Positions 18,803 to 28,162 of a stretch of DNA of 64,000 nucleotides are shown here, in pieces. Position numbers and translations under genes: made by a program. The stretch covers positions 186,001-250,000 of the forward strand of contig NZ_WNXZ01000002.1 of the NCBI RefSeq assembly GCF_009733845.1, given 5' to 3'. Under the pieces are notes generated by a model. The model saw only the letters and a list, made by a program, of their open reading frames with translations, had not been told where the DNA came from and searched no databases. The number at the start of each line of letters is the position of its first letter. Position 1 is the first letter of the stretch. Source of the DNA: Pseudactinotalea terrae. Lineage in GTDB: Bacteria > Actinomycetota > Actinomycetes > Actinomycetales > Beutenbergiaceae.

Positions 18803-18900
18803 CGTCGTTCCCCCCGGTTTCCCGTCGTTGTCGACGGCGCGGGGTTAGGGTCGGAGAGGTCGCACGCGAGTGACGCGTGCACCGATCCGAGGAGGCACCG

Positions 18901-19089
18901 ATGGGACTGGGTGAGCAGTTCAAGGACAAGGCCGACGAGGTGCGGGACAAGGCCGAGGACGCCGTCGACAAGCTGTCCGACGACGATTCTGCGGACCGCG
19001 GTCAGGCCGACCAGGCGGAGGACCGGGGCGGCCCGAGCGCGGCTGCCAAGAACGCCAAGAACGACTGGGACATCGCCAAGAAGGACTGA
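18901..19089 (+). CDS. CsbD-like small acidic stress protein
   Basis: A 62-residue, highly charged hydrophilic protein. The N-terminus GEQFKDKADEVRDKAEDAVDK is a repeated amphipathic helix like CsbD and related stress or antitoxin-like proteins of actinobacteria. ATG 18901 follows GAGGAGG; an in-frame GTG at 18877 lacks a ribosome site. Before it is a 7-5-7 inverted repeat (18862-18880), possibly an operator or leader hairpin. Function unknown. Confidence 0.75.
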   Translation: MGLGEQFKDKADEVRDKAEDAVDKLSDDDSADRGQADQAEDRGGPSAAAKNAKNDWDIAKKD

Positions 19090-19233
19090 CCGCTTCTGCG
19101 GGGGACTGGCCGAACCGCTCAGGGAGCCACGGATCACGGCGAACCCGTGCAACGATCGGGGCCGCGACGACAGAGCAGAGTAGGGCGCCGTCGTCATGCC
19201 CTCAGATCGATGGACCCTGGGAACGGAGCGCCG

Positions 19234-19752
19234 ATGGCCGACGACGCAGTGCCGGCCGGTCCCCGCGACCAGGCCTGGTTCGATGCGCTGTTCGCCGAGC
19301 ACGCCCGGGCCGTGCACCGCTACTTCCTGCGCCGCGCACCGCACGACGACGCCGAGGACCTGGCTGCTGACGTGCTCGCCACGGCCTGGCGGCGCCGCGA
19401 CGACCTCCCCGAGGGTCACGAGCTCGCCTGGCTGTACCGCACGGCGGGCTTCGTGCTCGCCAACTATCGCCGCAAGGGCCGCGCGATCCCGGTCGAGGAG
19501 CTCCCCGACGACGCCGACGGCGAGTACGCCTCCGACCCGGCCGACATCGTCGTCGAGGACGAGGCTGTCCGCCGCGTGCTCGCCGAGCTGAGCCCCCGCG
19601 ACCGGCACGTGCTGCTCCTGCACGTCTGGGAGGGGCTCGACGGCGAGGCGCTGGGCCAGGCGCTCGGGATCAGTCGGGGTGGGGCGGCGGCGGCGCTGTC
19701 GCGGGCCCGCGCGCGGCTGCGCGAGGGCTGGGACGACAGGGTGGAGGCGTAG
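19234..19752 (+). CDS. ECF-type RNA polymerase sigma factor
   Basis: A 172-residue sigma-70 family protein with only regions 2 and 4. Region 2 (about residues 15-60) has LFAEHARAVHRYFLRRA and DAEDLAADVLATAWRR. Region 4 (about 115-165) has LSPRDRHVLLLHVWEGL and ALGISRGGAAAALSRARARL. Start ATG 19234 was chosen for the GGAGC site and the family-like N-terminus; ATG 19210 and 19147 are in frame but add unlike residues. The next gene encodes a one-helix membrane protein, a likely anti-sigma partner, so this is probably a signal-responsive regulator. Confidence 0.88.
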   Translation: MADDAVPAGPRDQAWFDALFAEHARAVHRYFLRRAPHDDAEDLAADVLATAWRRRDDLPEGHELAWLYRTAGFVLANYRRKGRAIPVEELPDDADGEYASDPADIVVEDEAVRRVLAELSPRDRHVLLLHVWEGLDGEALGQALGISRGGAAAALSRARARLREGWDDRVEA

Positions 19753-19834
19753 CGCATGTCACTGCAACAACGGTTCGCCGCGCCACACATGACCGAAGGA
19801 ACGGGCACCGCGGTGCTCCCGGAGGGACATGACG

Positions 19835-21133
19835 ATGAGTGACGACGAGAGCATCAGCAGGTTGCTGGCTGCCGACCCCGCACAGGGGCATGCCACCGAC
19901 CTCGCTGCGCTGCGCCGCGCCGTCGACACCCGCCTGGAGGCGGATCCCGAGCGCTCTGCGCCGGCCACCCCGGCACCTCGCGACGAGCTGGCCGAGCGGA
20001 GGGCTCGGCGGTCGCGGCGGATGTCCTGGGTGGCCGGCGCGGCAGCGTCGGTGATCGTGGGCGTCAGCGGGTACCTGGTCGGTGCCGGCGGCGCGGGAGG
20101 TGGCGGCGGCGACAGCGCCGGCGGCGCGGCGGAGGACGTCGACACGTTCGTGGCCTCCGAGGGGGACGAGGCCGACACAGGGATCGCCGACGACGGCGGT
20201 GCGGGCGAGGCCACCGAGCAGACCGACGAGCTGGGCGTCATGGGTGGCAGCGACGGCTCGAGCGGCCCCGCCGGGGCGCCCGAGGGCAGGGTCGCGTTCG
20301 AGGCGTCCGGGCTCACGGACGAGCGCACCGCCGCGGAGGCGTTCGCCTACGACGCGACCGGCGTGGCAACGGCCGAGCAGGCGCAGCAGCTCGCCGACGC
20401 CCTCGGCGTCGTCGGCACCGCCGTGCAGGAGGGCACGGCCTGGGTCGTGGCCGATGGTGAGGGCCGTCGCGTCGCGATCGAGGGCGACGGCGCTGCGACG
20501 TTCGGCTACAGCGACCCCACCGTTACCGCCGGCGCGTGCGCCGATGTCCGCGGTGATGTCTCGGACCCCGACGACCTCGGCACCTGCGAGGCCGTGGACG
20601 ACCCGATCGCCACGGCGCGGGACTTCCTCACCAGTGTGGGGGTGGACAGCGAGACGCTCGAGCTCGTGATCGGCGCATCGTCGCTCGGGGAGGTCGTCGT
20701 CGACGGCTACCCGGCAGGCAGCGACGCCGCGGGCCAGCACCTCTGGTCGGTCGTCGTCACGGCCGGCGGCGTCAGCACCGCCACCGGTCCGCTCGCGCCG
20801 CTGACCTCGATCGGCAGCTACGAGGTGATCTCGCCGGTCGAGGCGGTGGCACGGCTCGGCGACTCACGCTTCGGTGCGTTCGTGACCAGCCAGGTCACCC
20901 AGATCGTGAGCCAGGACCACGGGACGTGGACCCCCTCCGAGGGCGGCACCCTGCCGTGGGCGGTCACCACGCACACGATCACCGGCGCAGACCTCGTGCT
21001 CGCCGGGTACCCGTTGGGCGGTGGTGCCGTGGGCGTGCTGCCCACCTGGCGCCTGACCTCCGAGGACGGCGGGACCTGGTCGGTCATCGCCGTCACCGAC
21101 GAGTTCCTGGACTTCGGGGCCTCGGGGGACTGA
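19835..21133 (+). CDS. Putative membrane anti-sigma factor
   Basis: A 432-residue protein with a charged cytoplasmic N-terminus (residues 1-66, DDESISRLLAADP and Arg-rich RRARRSRRM), one helix at about 67-87 and an acidic extracellular region of about 340 residues beginning with a Gly/Ala/Asp-rich linker. It has no zinc anti-sigma HxxxCxxC motif. The position directly after an ECF sigma gene and the one-helix layout suggest an anti-sigma or sigma-linked regulator; this is inference. ATG 19835 follows GGAGG with a 9-base gap; ATG 19829 is also possible. Confidence 0.65.
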   Translation: MSDDESISRLLAADPAQGHATDLAALRRAVDTRLEADPERSAPATPAPRDELAERRARRSRRMSWVAGAAASVIVGVSGYLVGAGGAGGGGGDSAGGAAEDVDTFVASEGDEADTGIADDGGAGEATEQTDELGVMGGSDGSSGPAGAPEGRVAFEASGLTDERTAAEAFAYDATGVATAEQAQQLADALGVVGTAVQEGTAWVVADGEGRRVAIEGDGAATFGYSDPTVTAGACADVRGDVSDPDDLGTCEAVDDPIATARDFLTSVGVDSETLELVIGASSLGEVVVDGYPAGSDAAGQHLWSVVVTAGGVSTATGPLAPLTSIGSYEVISPVEAVARLGDSRFGAFVTSQVTQIVSQDHGTWTPSEGGTLPWAVTTHTITGADLVLAGYPLGGGAVGVLPTWRLTSEDGGTWSVIAVTDEFLDFGASGD

Positions 21134-21163
21134 GCGCACTCCCGACCTCGGTAGGTTGGGTCC

Positions 21164-24010
21164 GTGCCCGATCTGCTCACCGATCTGAGGGCCGCCGTCC
21201 GCGGTGAGGTCGACGCCTCGAGCCGACGGCGGGCCGAGTACAGCACCGACGCCTCCAACTATCGCGTGGTGCCCGAGGTGGTCGTGTTCCCTCGCACAGC
21301 CGAGGATGTGCTGGCCGCGCTCGAGGTGGCGCGGTCCCACCAGAGCCCGGTGACCTCGCGAGGCGGGGGAACCTCGGTGGCGGGCAACGCCGTCGGGCCG
21401 GGCGTGGTCATCGACTTCTCGAGGCACATGAACAAGGTGCTCGAGATCGACCCCGAGGCCAGGACGGCGCGCGTGCAGCCCGGCACGGTGATGAGCACGC
21501 TGCAGGCCGCGGCCAAGCCGTACGGGCTGCGATTCGGGCCCGACCCCTCCACGCAGAACCGGTGCACGATCGGCGGCATGATCGGCAACAACGCGTGCGG
21601 ACCGCACGCGGTGGCCTACGGCCGCACAGCCGACAACACGCGCATCCTCGAGGTGGTCGACGGCACCGGCCGCCGCTTCACCGCCGGCCGCGGCGACCTC
21701 TCCGCGGTCCCCGGCCTCGCCGAGCTCGTGACCGCGAACCTCGCCGGGATCCGCACCGAGTTCGGCCGGTTCGGCCGCCAGGTCTCTGGATACTCGATGG
21801 AGCACCTGCTGCCCGAGAACGGGCGCGACCTCGCGAAGTTCCTCGTCGGCACCGAGGGCAGCCTGGTCACGGTGCTGGAGGCGACGGTCGACCTCGTGCC
21901 GATCCCCGGGTCGCCCACGATCGTGGCGCTCGGCTACCCCGACATGCCATCCGCCGCGGATGCGGTGCCCGCCATGCTGGCCCACAAGCCGCTGGCGATC
22001 GAGGGCATGGACGACCGGCTCCTCGACGTGGTGCGGCAGCACGCGACCACGCCGATCCCGGACCTGCCCGAGGGCGCCGGCTGGCTGCTGGTCGAGGTCG
22101 GCGGTGCCGACCAGGAGGAGGCCTACGCCAACGCTCAGGCGCTGGTCAGGGATGCCGGCACCACCGCCGTCAGGGTCATCCCCGCAGGCCCCGAGGCGGC
22201 CAGGATCTGGCAGATCCGTGCCGACGGCGCAGGCCTGGCCGGGCGCACGCCCTCGGGCGCCCAGGCATGGCCGGGCTGGGAGGACGCTGCCGTTCCGCCG
22301 GAACGGCTCGGCGCCTACCTGCGGGACTTCAACGCGTTGCTGGACCGGTACGAGCTCGACGGGCTGCCGTACGGCCACTTCGGCGACGGCTGCATCCACG
22401 TGCGCATCGACCTGCCGCTGCACCGGCCCGGCGGCACCACGATCCTGCGCGACTTCATGCACGACGCCGCTCGACTGGTCGCGAGCCACGGCGGCTCGCT
22501 GTCGGGGGAGCACGGCGACGGCCGTGCGCGCAGCGAGCTGCTGCCGTACATGTACTCGGCCACCTCGATCGCGTTGTTCGAGCAGGTCAAGGGCCTGTTC
22601 GACCCCGCGGACACGCTCAACCCCGAGGTCGTGGTCCGGCCCTCCGGCGTCGCGGCCAACCTGCGCCGCCCGCACGCCACGCCGCTGCCGCTCACCCGCA
22701 CCGGGTTCGCCTACGAGCACGACGGCGGTGACCTCACCACCGCCGTGCACCGGTGCGTCGGGGTGGGCAAGTGCCGCGTGAGCGCGGCTGCGGGCTCCTT
22801 CATGTGCCCCTCGTTCCAGGCGACCAAGGACGAGAAGGACTCCACGCGCGGCCGCGCCAGGGTGCTGCAGGAGCTCGCGAACGGCTCGCTCGTGAGCGGC
22901 TGGGACTCGGCCGAGGTCGAGGAGTCGTTGGACCTGTGCCTGTCCTGCAAGGCGTGCAGCGCCGACTGCCCGGCCGGCGTCGACATGGCCACCTACAAGG
23001 CCGAGGTGCTGCACCAGCGCTACAGCGGCAAGGTGCGCCCGATCACGCACTACGCGCTCGGCTGGCTGCCCCGCTGGTCGAGGCTGGTCACTGCGGTGCC
23101 CGGGCTTGCCGCGATCGCGAACGCGTTGCTCACGGTCGGGCCGCTGCGCACGCTGGTGCTCGCGGGCGGCGGCATGGACACGCGGCGCGGCGTGCCGCGG
23201 TTCGCGACCCGGCGGTTCTCCCGCTGGTTCCGCGGCCAGCCCGCGCAGCCGAGCGCGCCGCAGCAGCGCGAGGTGATGCTGTGGGTCGACTCGTTCAGCG
23301 AGACGATGTCGCCGGCGGGGGCCGAGGCCACCGTGCGGCTGCTGCAGGACGCCGGGTACACGGTGCGGGTGCCCGATCAGGAGGCCTGCTGCGGTCTCAC
23401 CTGGATCTCGACCGGCCAGCTCGACGGCGCCCGCACCAAGCTGCGGCAGACGCTCGACGTCCTCACGCCGTGGGTCGAGCGGGGGATCCCGATCGTCGGG
23501 GTCGAGCCGAGCTGCACGGCGGTGCTGCGCGGCGACCTGGTCGAGCTGCTCGGCGACGACCCGCGCGCCCGGGCACTCGCCGGCAACGTGCACACGCTCG
23601 CCGAGCTGCTGACCGCACCGGCGCCGCTGGGACCGGGGCCGGACTGGACCCCGACGGCGGACCTCACGGGTGTCGCGGTCGTGGCGCAGCCGCACTGCCA
23701 CCAGCACGCGGTGATGGGCTACGGCCCCGATCTCGCGCTGCTCGAGCGCACCGGTGCCTCGGTGACCACGATCTCTGGCTGCTGCGGGCTCGCGGGCAAC
23801 TTCGGCATGGAGAAGGGCCACTACGACGTCAGTGTCGCGGTGGCCGAGAACGGCTTGCTGACCGCGCTGCGGGAGGCGCCCGAGGGCGCCGTGCTGCTCG
23901 CCGACGGCTTCTCCTGCCGCACTCAGGCCGAGCAGCTCGCCGGCACCAGCGGCGTGACGCTCGCCGAGCTGCTCATGGCCACCGACCTCCCGGCGCGCGC
24001 AGCCACGTAG
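21164..24010 (+). CDS. FAD-linked, Fe-S 2-hydroxyacid dehydrogenase (GlcD-GlcF-type fusion)
   Basis: A 948-residue membrane-associated respiratory-type dehydrogenase, probably oxidising D-lactate, D-2-hydroxyglutarate or a similar acid. Domain order: FAD-binding type 4 (about 35-220, with TSRGGGTSVAGNAVGPG and CTIGGMIGNNACGPHA), FAD-oxidase C-terminal (about 260-510, GEHGDGRARSELLP), 4Fe-4S cluster region (CVGVGKCR, CLSCKACSADCP), then two CCG domains (EACCGLTW; GCCGLAGNFGMEKGHY). This is the architecture of YdiJ/Dld-like enzymes. GTG 21164 lies six bases after TAGGTT. It stands alone, convergent with the hydrolase gene. Confidence 0.93.
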   Translation: MPDLLTDLRAAVRGEVDASSRRRAEYSTDASNYRVVPEVVVFPRTAEDVLAALEVARSHQSPVTSRGGGTSVAGNAVGPGVVIDFSRHMNKVLEIDPEARTARVQPGTVMSTLQAAAKPYGLRFGPDPSTQNRCTIGGMIGNNACGPHAVAYGRTADNTRILEVVDGTGRRFTAGRGDLSAVPGLAELVTANLAGIRTEFGRFGRQVSGYSMEHLLPENGRDLAKFLVGTEGSLVTVLEATVDLVPIPGSPTIVALGYPDMPSAADAVPAMLAHKPLAIEGMDDRLLDVVRQHATTPIPDLPEGAGWLLVEVGGADQEEAYANAQALVRDAGTTAVRVIPAGPEAARIWQIRADGAGLAGRTPSGAQAWPGWEDAAVPPERLGAYLRDFNALLDRYELDGLPYGHFGDGCIHVRIDLPLHRPGGTTILRDFMHDAARLVASHGGSLSGEHGDGRARSELLPYMYSATSIALFEQVKGLFDPADTLNPEVVVRPSGVAANLRRPHATPLPLTRTGFAYEHDGGDLTTAVHRCVGVGKCRVSAAAGSFMCPSFQATKDEKDSTRGRARVLQELANGSLVSGWDSAEVEESLDLCLSCKACSADCPAGVDMATYKAEVLHQRYSGKVRPITHYALGWLPRWSRLVTAVPGLAAIANALLTVGPLRTLVLAGGGMDTRRGVPRFATRRFSRWFRGQPAQPSAPQQREVMLWVDSFSETMSPAGAEATVRLLQDAGYTVRVPDQEACCGLTWISTGQLDGARTKLRQTLDVLTPWVERGIPIVGVEPSCTAVLRGDLVELLGDDPRARALAGNVHTLAELLTAPAPLGPGPDWTPTADLTGVAVVAQPHCHQHAVMGYGPDLALLERTGASVTTISGCCGLAGNFGMEKGHYDVSVAVAENGLLTALREAPEGAVLLADGFSCRTQAEQLAGTSGVTLAELLMATDLPARAAT

Positions 24011-24016
24011 CCACGC

Positions 24017-25141
24017 TCAGAGATCTGGCTCGATGTAGCCGCGGAACCAGTGGTCGATCTGGTCGTACGCCCGGTCGCGCACCGGGCGGGGTGAGAGCAG
24101 CACGTCGTGGATCGCGTCCTGGATCTTCGCCAGCGTCACGGTGCTGCTGAGGGCGGGCGCACGGCGCCGGACCTGCTTGACGTCGATGACCACGTCCGCG
24201 GTGCGCATCTCCTCACGCCACTTCGGACCGATCACGGTGCGGTGCGAGGTCAGCACGAGGATCGGGATGTCGAGATCGAGCCCCGCCCGCAGCTCCTTGT
24301 GGCCGGACATGACGGCGTTGACCCAGCCAGGGCGGATCGGGTGCGTGGGCACCGGCCGCCAGCTGGGCTCGATGTACCACTCGCCGTCCTCGTGCTCATT
24401 GACCGTGCGGTCGTAGAACGCCGGCGCGGCGATCGGGACCGGCCACCGCGACTGTCGGCGCGCCACCTGCGTGACCACCGGGTGGCTGATCGCCCTCGCC
24501 AGGCTCGACCCGTGCATCTCCAGGAACGGCGAGTTCATCACGATCCCGCGGACCGCGCCCGGCCGCCGCTTCGCCCACAACGCGGTGGTGAGCCCGCCCT
24601 GCGAGTGCGTGACCAGCACGATCGGCACCGAGGCACCGTGGATGTGACGGATCACGTCCGTGGCCAGGTCGAGATCGCCGTCGTACTCCCCGAGGGACTC
24701 GACGAAGCAGGGGGTCTGGTGGGCTCGGATCGAGCGGCCGGACTTGCGCAGGTCGACCGCGTAGAACACCGCCCCGCGCTCGGTCCAGAACTCGGCGAGC
24801 TCGGTCTGGATGAAGTAGTCGGACCACCCGTGCACGTACAGCACCGCGAAGCGGGGCCGGCGGGGCAGCGCGGCGCCTCCCGGGCGGTGCCGGATCAGGG
24901 TCGTGACGACGGGGCCCTCGTCGTCGTCGGGCTGCGGGAAGGTCCGGGCCTGGAAGTCCTCGCCGAGGATGTCGCGCCCCCACCGGCCCACGGGTGGGGG
25001 CGGTGGCGGGGAGGACTCGGGCTGCTCGAGGTCGGGCTCGGGCGTGGGTTCGGGCTCGGGCTCGGGCAGTGGCTTCTCGGGAGCTCGCCGCTTCGGCTTC
25101 TTGACCCGGGGGAGCCGCAGCGGTGGCAGGTCGTCGGTCAC
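24017..25141 (-). CDS. Alpha/beta hydrolase with proline-rich N-terminus
   Basis: A 374-residue hydrolase. After a basic start (RVKKPKRRAPEK) comes a Pro/Glu-rich stretch (about residues 20-50), then the alpha/beta fold of monoacylglycerol lipase or lysophospholipase type: AVLYVHGWSDYF, nucleophile elbow VTHSQGGLTTA, and a C-terminal IQDAIHDVLLS with the catalytic His. No signal peptide. The GTG start at 25141 overlaps the stop of the upstream gene (GTGA), so the pair is co-translated. The substrate is unknown. Confidence 0.85.
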   Translation of the reverse strand: MTDDLPPLRLPRVKKPKRRAPEKPLPEPEPEPTPEPDLEQPESSPPPPPPVGRWGRDILGEDFQARTFPQPDDDEGPVVTTLIRHRPGGAALPRRPRFAVLYVHGWSDYFIQTELAEFWTERGAVFYAVDLRKSGRSIRAHQTPCFVESLGEYDGDLDLATDVIRHIHGASVPIVLVTHSQGGLTTALWAKRRPGAVRGIVMNSPFLEMHGSSLARAISHPVVTQVARRQSRWPVPIAAPAFYDRTVNEHEDGEWYIEPSWRPVPTHPIRPGWVNAVMSGHKELRAGLDLDIPILVLTSHRTVIGPKWREEMRTADVVIDVKQVRRRAPALSSTVTLAKIQDAIHDVLLSPRPVRDRAYDQIDHWFRGYIEPDL

Positions 25142-25848
25142 AGCAGTGGCAACGACGGGCCCAGATCGGGTGTTCCGTCGGAGAGCGCGCTCGGCTGCAC
25201 CGCTGCCTTGGCGACGGCGGCCGCCCAGGTGAGCCTGCCTGTCGCGGTCGCGATCCACGCGGTGGGGTCGTTGACCTCGATCGCGTACCCGGTGCGCTCC
25301 CGGGCGACCTCGATGAGGGCTTCCGCCACGAGGGTGCGAGCGGTGGGATCCACCGGCGTGGGAAGCGGCAGTGCAGGGGCCAGGTCGTAGCCGTGGACCA
25401 CGAGCTCGATCAGGCGGCTCATGAGGAAGTCGGGCAGCTCGATCGCGCCGCGCCGCGCGAGCACCGGGGCGTCGTCGGGCGCTCCCTCGCGCAGCTCGTC
25501 GATGTGCGCGAACGCCGCCTCGGCCATCCGGTCGAGGTGCTCGAGCGGATCGTCGGCGATCGAGGCCGCGAGATCGTGCGTGATCTGGTCGAAGTACCCG
25601 GGGTCCGCGGCGGCGTAGGTGGCGAGGTACTCCGAGAGGCTCAGCGGGTCGTGGTCGCCCGGGGGCAGCGGCTGCAGGGCACTGATCGAGTCCATCACCC
25701 GGCCGAGGTGCGCGACCAGATCGGCGATGCTCCAGCGAGGCAACGTCGAGGGCTCGGCCGACCTCGGATCGGGCAGCTCCTCGAGCCAGGCGCGCAGCAG
25801 GTCCCACTGCTCGCGCAGATCGTTGACCACGGCGTCCAGGGTCGGCAT
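25138..25848 (-). CDS. DinB-like/maleylpyruvate isomerase N-terminal family protein
   Basis: A 236-residue protein of the mycothiol-dependent maleylpyruvate isomerase/DinB-like fold. Typical elements are LPRWSIADLVAHLGRVMDS and a later ELVVHGYDLAPAL; these His residues are metal ligands in the family. Many actinobacterial members use mycothiol, but the reaction here is unknown. ATG 25848 was chosen; GTG 25866, eight bases after TATCGT on the coding strand, would add six residues (VRHHGH) and is a real alternative. Its -10 region overlaps that of the divergent dehydrogenase. Confidence 0.82.
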   Translation of the reverse strand: MPTLDAVVNDLREQWDLLRAWLEELPDPRSAEPSTLPRWSIADLVAHLGRVMDSISALQPLPPGDHDPLSLSEYLATYAAADPGYFDQITHDLAASIADDPLEHLDRMAEAAFAHIDELREGAPDDAPVLARRGAIELPDFLMSRLIELVVHGYDLAPALPLPTPVDPTARTLVAEALIEVARERTGYAIEVNDPTAWIATATGRLTWAAAVAKAAVQPSALSDGTPDLGPSLPLL

Positions 25849-25874
25849 GTGCCCATGATGACGCACGCGCCTGA

Positions 25875-25884
25875 ACGATAGGTT
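25875..25884. promoter_or_regulatory. Overlapping divergent -10 boxes
   Basis: TAGGTT (25879-25884, plus strand) lies six bases before the ATG at 25891, and TATCGT (25880-25875, minus strand) lies eight bases before the possible GTG at 25866. They share two bases, so RNA polymerase could serve only one direction at a time. The reading assumes leaderless transcripts. Confidence 0.4.
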
Positions 25885-25890
25885 CGCATC

Positions 25891-26862
25891 ATGGTGCGTT
25901 GGGCAGTGCTGGGACCTGGTCGGATCGCCGAGAGCGTGGCGCGGGACTTCCCGCACGTGGTCGACGGCGAGCTCGTCGCCGTGGGATCGCGCTCGCTGAC
26001 GCGGGCGAGCGAGTTCGCCGATCGGTACGGCATCGGGCGGGTGTACGGCTCCTACGCCGAGCTGCTGGCCGACGACGAGGTGGACGCCGTCTACGTGGCC
26101 ACCCCGCACACCTGGCACTTCGCGCACGGCACCGCGGTGATCGAGGCCGGCAAGGCGCTGCTGATGGAGAAGGCGTTCACCGCGACCCTGCCCGGCGCGG
26201 AGCGGCTCGTGTCGCTGGCGCGCGAGCGCGGGGTGTTCGCGATGGAGGCGATGTGGACCCGCTTCCAGCCGGCCATCGTGCGGATGCGCGAGCTGATCGC
26301 CGACGGCGCGATCGGGGAGGTGCGCGGTGTGCAGGCAGATCTGGGCGCGGGCCGCCCCTTCGACCCCGAGGACCGGCTGTTCTCGCTCGACCTCGGTGGC
26401 GGCACGATCCTCGACCTGGGCGTCTACGTGGTCAGCCTCGCCCAGATGGTGCTCGGCAACCCCACCCAGGTGTTCGTGACCGGCTCGCTGATCTCGACCG
26501 GCGTCGATGGCGAGTCCTCGTACCTGCTCTCGTACGGCGACGGTCGCTCCGCGACGTTGCGGGCTGCGTTCTACCAGAGCCCGGGCGCGGCTCGCGTGCT
26601 CGGCACCGAGGGCTGGATCGACATCCCGCCGCGGTTCCACCACCCCGACCGCATCGTGCTCCACCGCCCCGGGCAGGAGCCGGAGGAGATCCTCGCCCCG
26701 CCGGCCTCGGCCGGGTACTCGCTCGAGGTCGACGAGGTGAACCGCTGCCTCGCCGCCGGTCTCACCGAGTCGGAGATCATGCCGCTCGACGACACCCTCG
26801 CCGTGCAGGCGATCCTCCAGCACGCCGCTGACACCCTCGGGGTTGCGCTCGTCGACCACTGA
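25891..26862 (+). CDS. Gfo/Idh/MocA-family oxidoreductase (second copy)
   Basis: A 323-residue NAD(P)-dependent dehydrogenase with Rossmann start RWAVLGPGRIAESVARDF, VYVATPHTWHFAHG and ALLMEKAFTA (EKxx catalytic lysine), and GGTILDLGVYVVSLAQMVL in the C-terminal domain. It shares the GVFAMEAMW block with the gene at 14132, so the two are paralogues. The sugar or diol substrate is unknown. ATG 25891 lies six bases after TAGGTT (leaderless). It is convergent with metX, 24 bases apart. Confidence 0.88.
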   Translation: MVRWAVLGPGRIAESVARDFPHVVDGELVAVGSRSLTRASEFADRYGIGRVYGSYAELLADDEVDAVYVATPHTWHFAHGTAVIEAGKALLMEKAFTATLPGAERLVSLARERGVFAMEAMWTRFQPAIVRMRELIADGAIGEVRGVQADLGAGRPFDPEDRLFSLDLGGGTILDLGVYVVSLAQMVLGNPTQVFVTGSLISTGVDGESSYLLSYGDGRSATLRAAFYQSPGAARVLGTEGWIDIPPRFHHPDRIVLHRPGQEPEEILAPPASAGYSLEVDEVNRCLAAGLTESEIMPLDDTLAVQAILQHAADTLGVALVDH

Positions 26863-26886
26863 TCGTGGCGGTGGGTCCGAGCACGG

Positions 26887-28158
26887 TCAGATGACGTACT
26901 CCGGATCGAGGTCCGTCTCCGGGTCCTCAGCCAGGAAGTCCGTGACGAGCGGACCGAGCTGGTCGAACTCGATCAGGAAGCCGTCGTGGCCGTACGCCGA
27001 ACGGATCACGTGCAGCCGGCCGTCAGGGACGCCGTCGGCGATCCGCTCGGACTGCTCCGGCAGGAACAGGCGGTCGCTGTCGACGGCGACAGCGAGGGTC
27101 TTCGCCGTGATGCCGGCGAGCGCGGAGGCGACGCCGCCGCGATCGCGGCCGAGGTCGTGGGTGAGCATCGACTCGGTGAGCACCACGTAGCTGTTGGCAT
27201 CGAAGCGGCGCGACAGCTTGCCGGCGTGGTGGTCGAGGTAGGACTGCACGGCGAAACGGCCGCCGCCGCCCAGCGGCTCCTCACCGCCCTGGGGCAGTCG
27301 CCCGAAGCGCTCGTCGAGCTCGGAGGCGCTGCGGTAGGTCGTGTGCGCGATCTGGCGGGCGATGCCGAGACCGAGGTGCGGCCCGTCGTCGTCGGCGGCG
27401 CCGTAGTAGTCGCCGCCGCGGTAGCGGGCGTCGGCGCGGATCGCGCCGAGCTGGCTGTGCGCCCAGGCGATCTGGTCGCCCGAGGTCTGCGCCGTCGTCG
27501 CGATCGCCGCGAGCCTGCGGACCCGGGAGGGGTGCGCGGCGGCCCACTCGAGCGCGCGGTGCCCGCCCATCGAGGCGCCGATCACGAGCGACCACGAGCC
27601 GATCCCGAGCCGGTCGGCGAGCTCGGCCTCGGCCGCGACCTGGTCACGCACGGTCACGTAGGGGAAGCGCGAGCCCCACGGCGACCCGTCGGGGGCGGCC
27701 GAGGAGGGGCCGGTGGTGCCCTGACAGCCGCCCAGCACGTTGGGAGCGACCACGAAGTACCGGTGGGTGTCGATCGGGCGGCCCGGGCCCACCAGGTCGC
27801 TCCACCAGCCGGCCGTGGGGTGCCCGGGCTCGGCGTCGCCGGTCACGTGGCTGTCGCCGGTGAGGGCGTGCAGCACCAGCACCGCGTTGTCGCCGGCCGC
27901 GTTGAGCTGGCCCCAGGTCTGGTAGGCCATCGTGACCGACGGCAGCCGACCGCCCGCCTCGAGATGCAGCGGCCCGAGGTGAGTGAACATCCGCCGACCC
28001 GGCTCGTCACCCTCGCGCCAGGCGCCGGAGGCCGGGATCGGCCCCATCGGCTGACGCGGGCGGGCGGGGAGCCGCACGGGCCGCACGACGGCGCGCGGGG
28101 TACGGGTCCGGTCCCAGGACGGGTTCACAGAGCTCACGGTAGTCACCTCGGGCCGCAC
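26887..28158 (-). CDS. metX: Homoserine O-acetyltransferase
   Basis: Transfers acetyl from acetyl-CoA to homoserine, the first committed step of methionine synthesis in this route. It has 423 residues and the alpha/beta hydrolase fold. The family signature LHALTGDSHVTGD, the nucleophile elbow VIGASMGGHRALEW, RFDANSYVVLTESM and the C-terminal AYGHDGFL with the catalytic His are visible. The N-terminus is about 50 residues longer than usual and basic; GTG starts at 28158 or slightly downstream are possible. It starts 4 bases after the metY stop, so metY-metX is one operon. Confidence 0.94.
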   Translation of the reverse strand: MRPEVTTVSSVNPSWDRTRTPRAVVRPVRLPARPRQPMGPIPASGAWREGDEPGRRMFTHLGPLHLEAGGRLPSVTMAYQTWGQLNAAGDNAVLVLHALTGDSHVTGDAEPGHPTAGWWSDLVGPGRPIDTHRYFVVAPNVLGGCQGTTGPSSAAPDGSPWGSRFPYVTVRDQVAAEAELADRLGIGSWSLVIGASMGGHRALEWAAAHPSRVRRLAAIATTAQTSGDQIAWAHSQLGAIRADARYRGGDYYGAADDDGPHLGLGIARQIAHTTYRSASELDERFGRLPQGGEEPLGGGGRFAVQSYLDHHAGKLSRRFDANSYVVLTESMLTHDLGRDRGGVASALAGITAKTLAVAVDSDRLFLPEQSERIADGVPDGRLHVIRSAYGHDGFLIEFDQLGPLVTDFLAEDPETDLDPEYVI

Positions 28159-28162
28159 GATG

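Noticed and set aside
18862-18880. Dyad before the CsbD-like gene as a terminator
   Set aside because: It is a short 7-base stem just ahead of a ribosome site; the stronger tRNA terminator is at 18771-18802. It may be an operator.
20864-23821. A 985-codon minus-strand frame opposite the FAD/Fe-S dehydrogenase
   Set aside because: Antisense shadow without recognisable domains.
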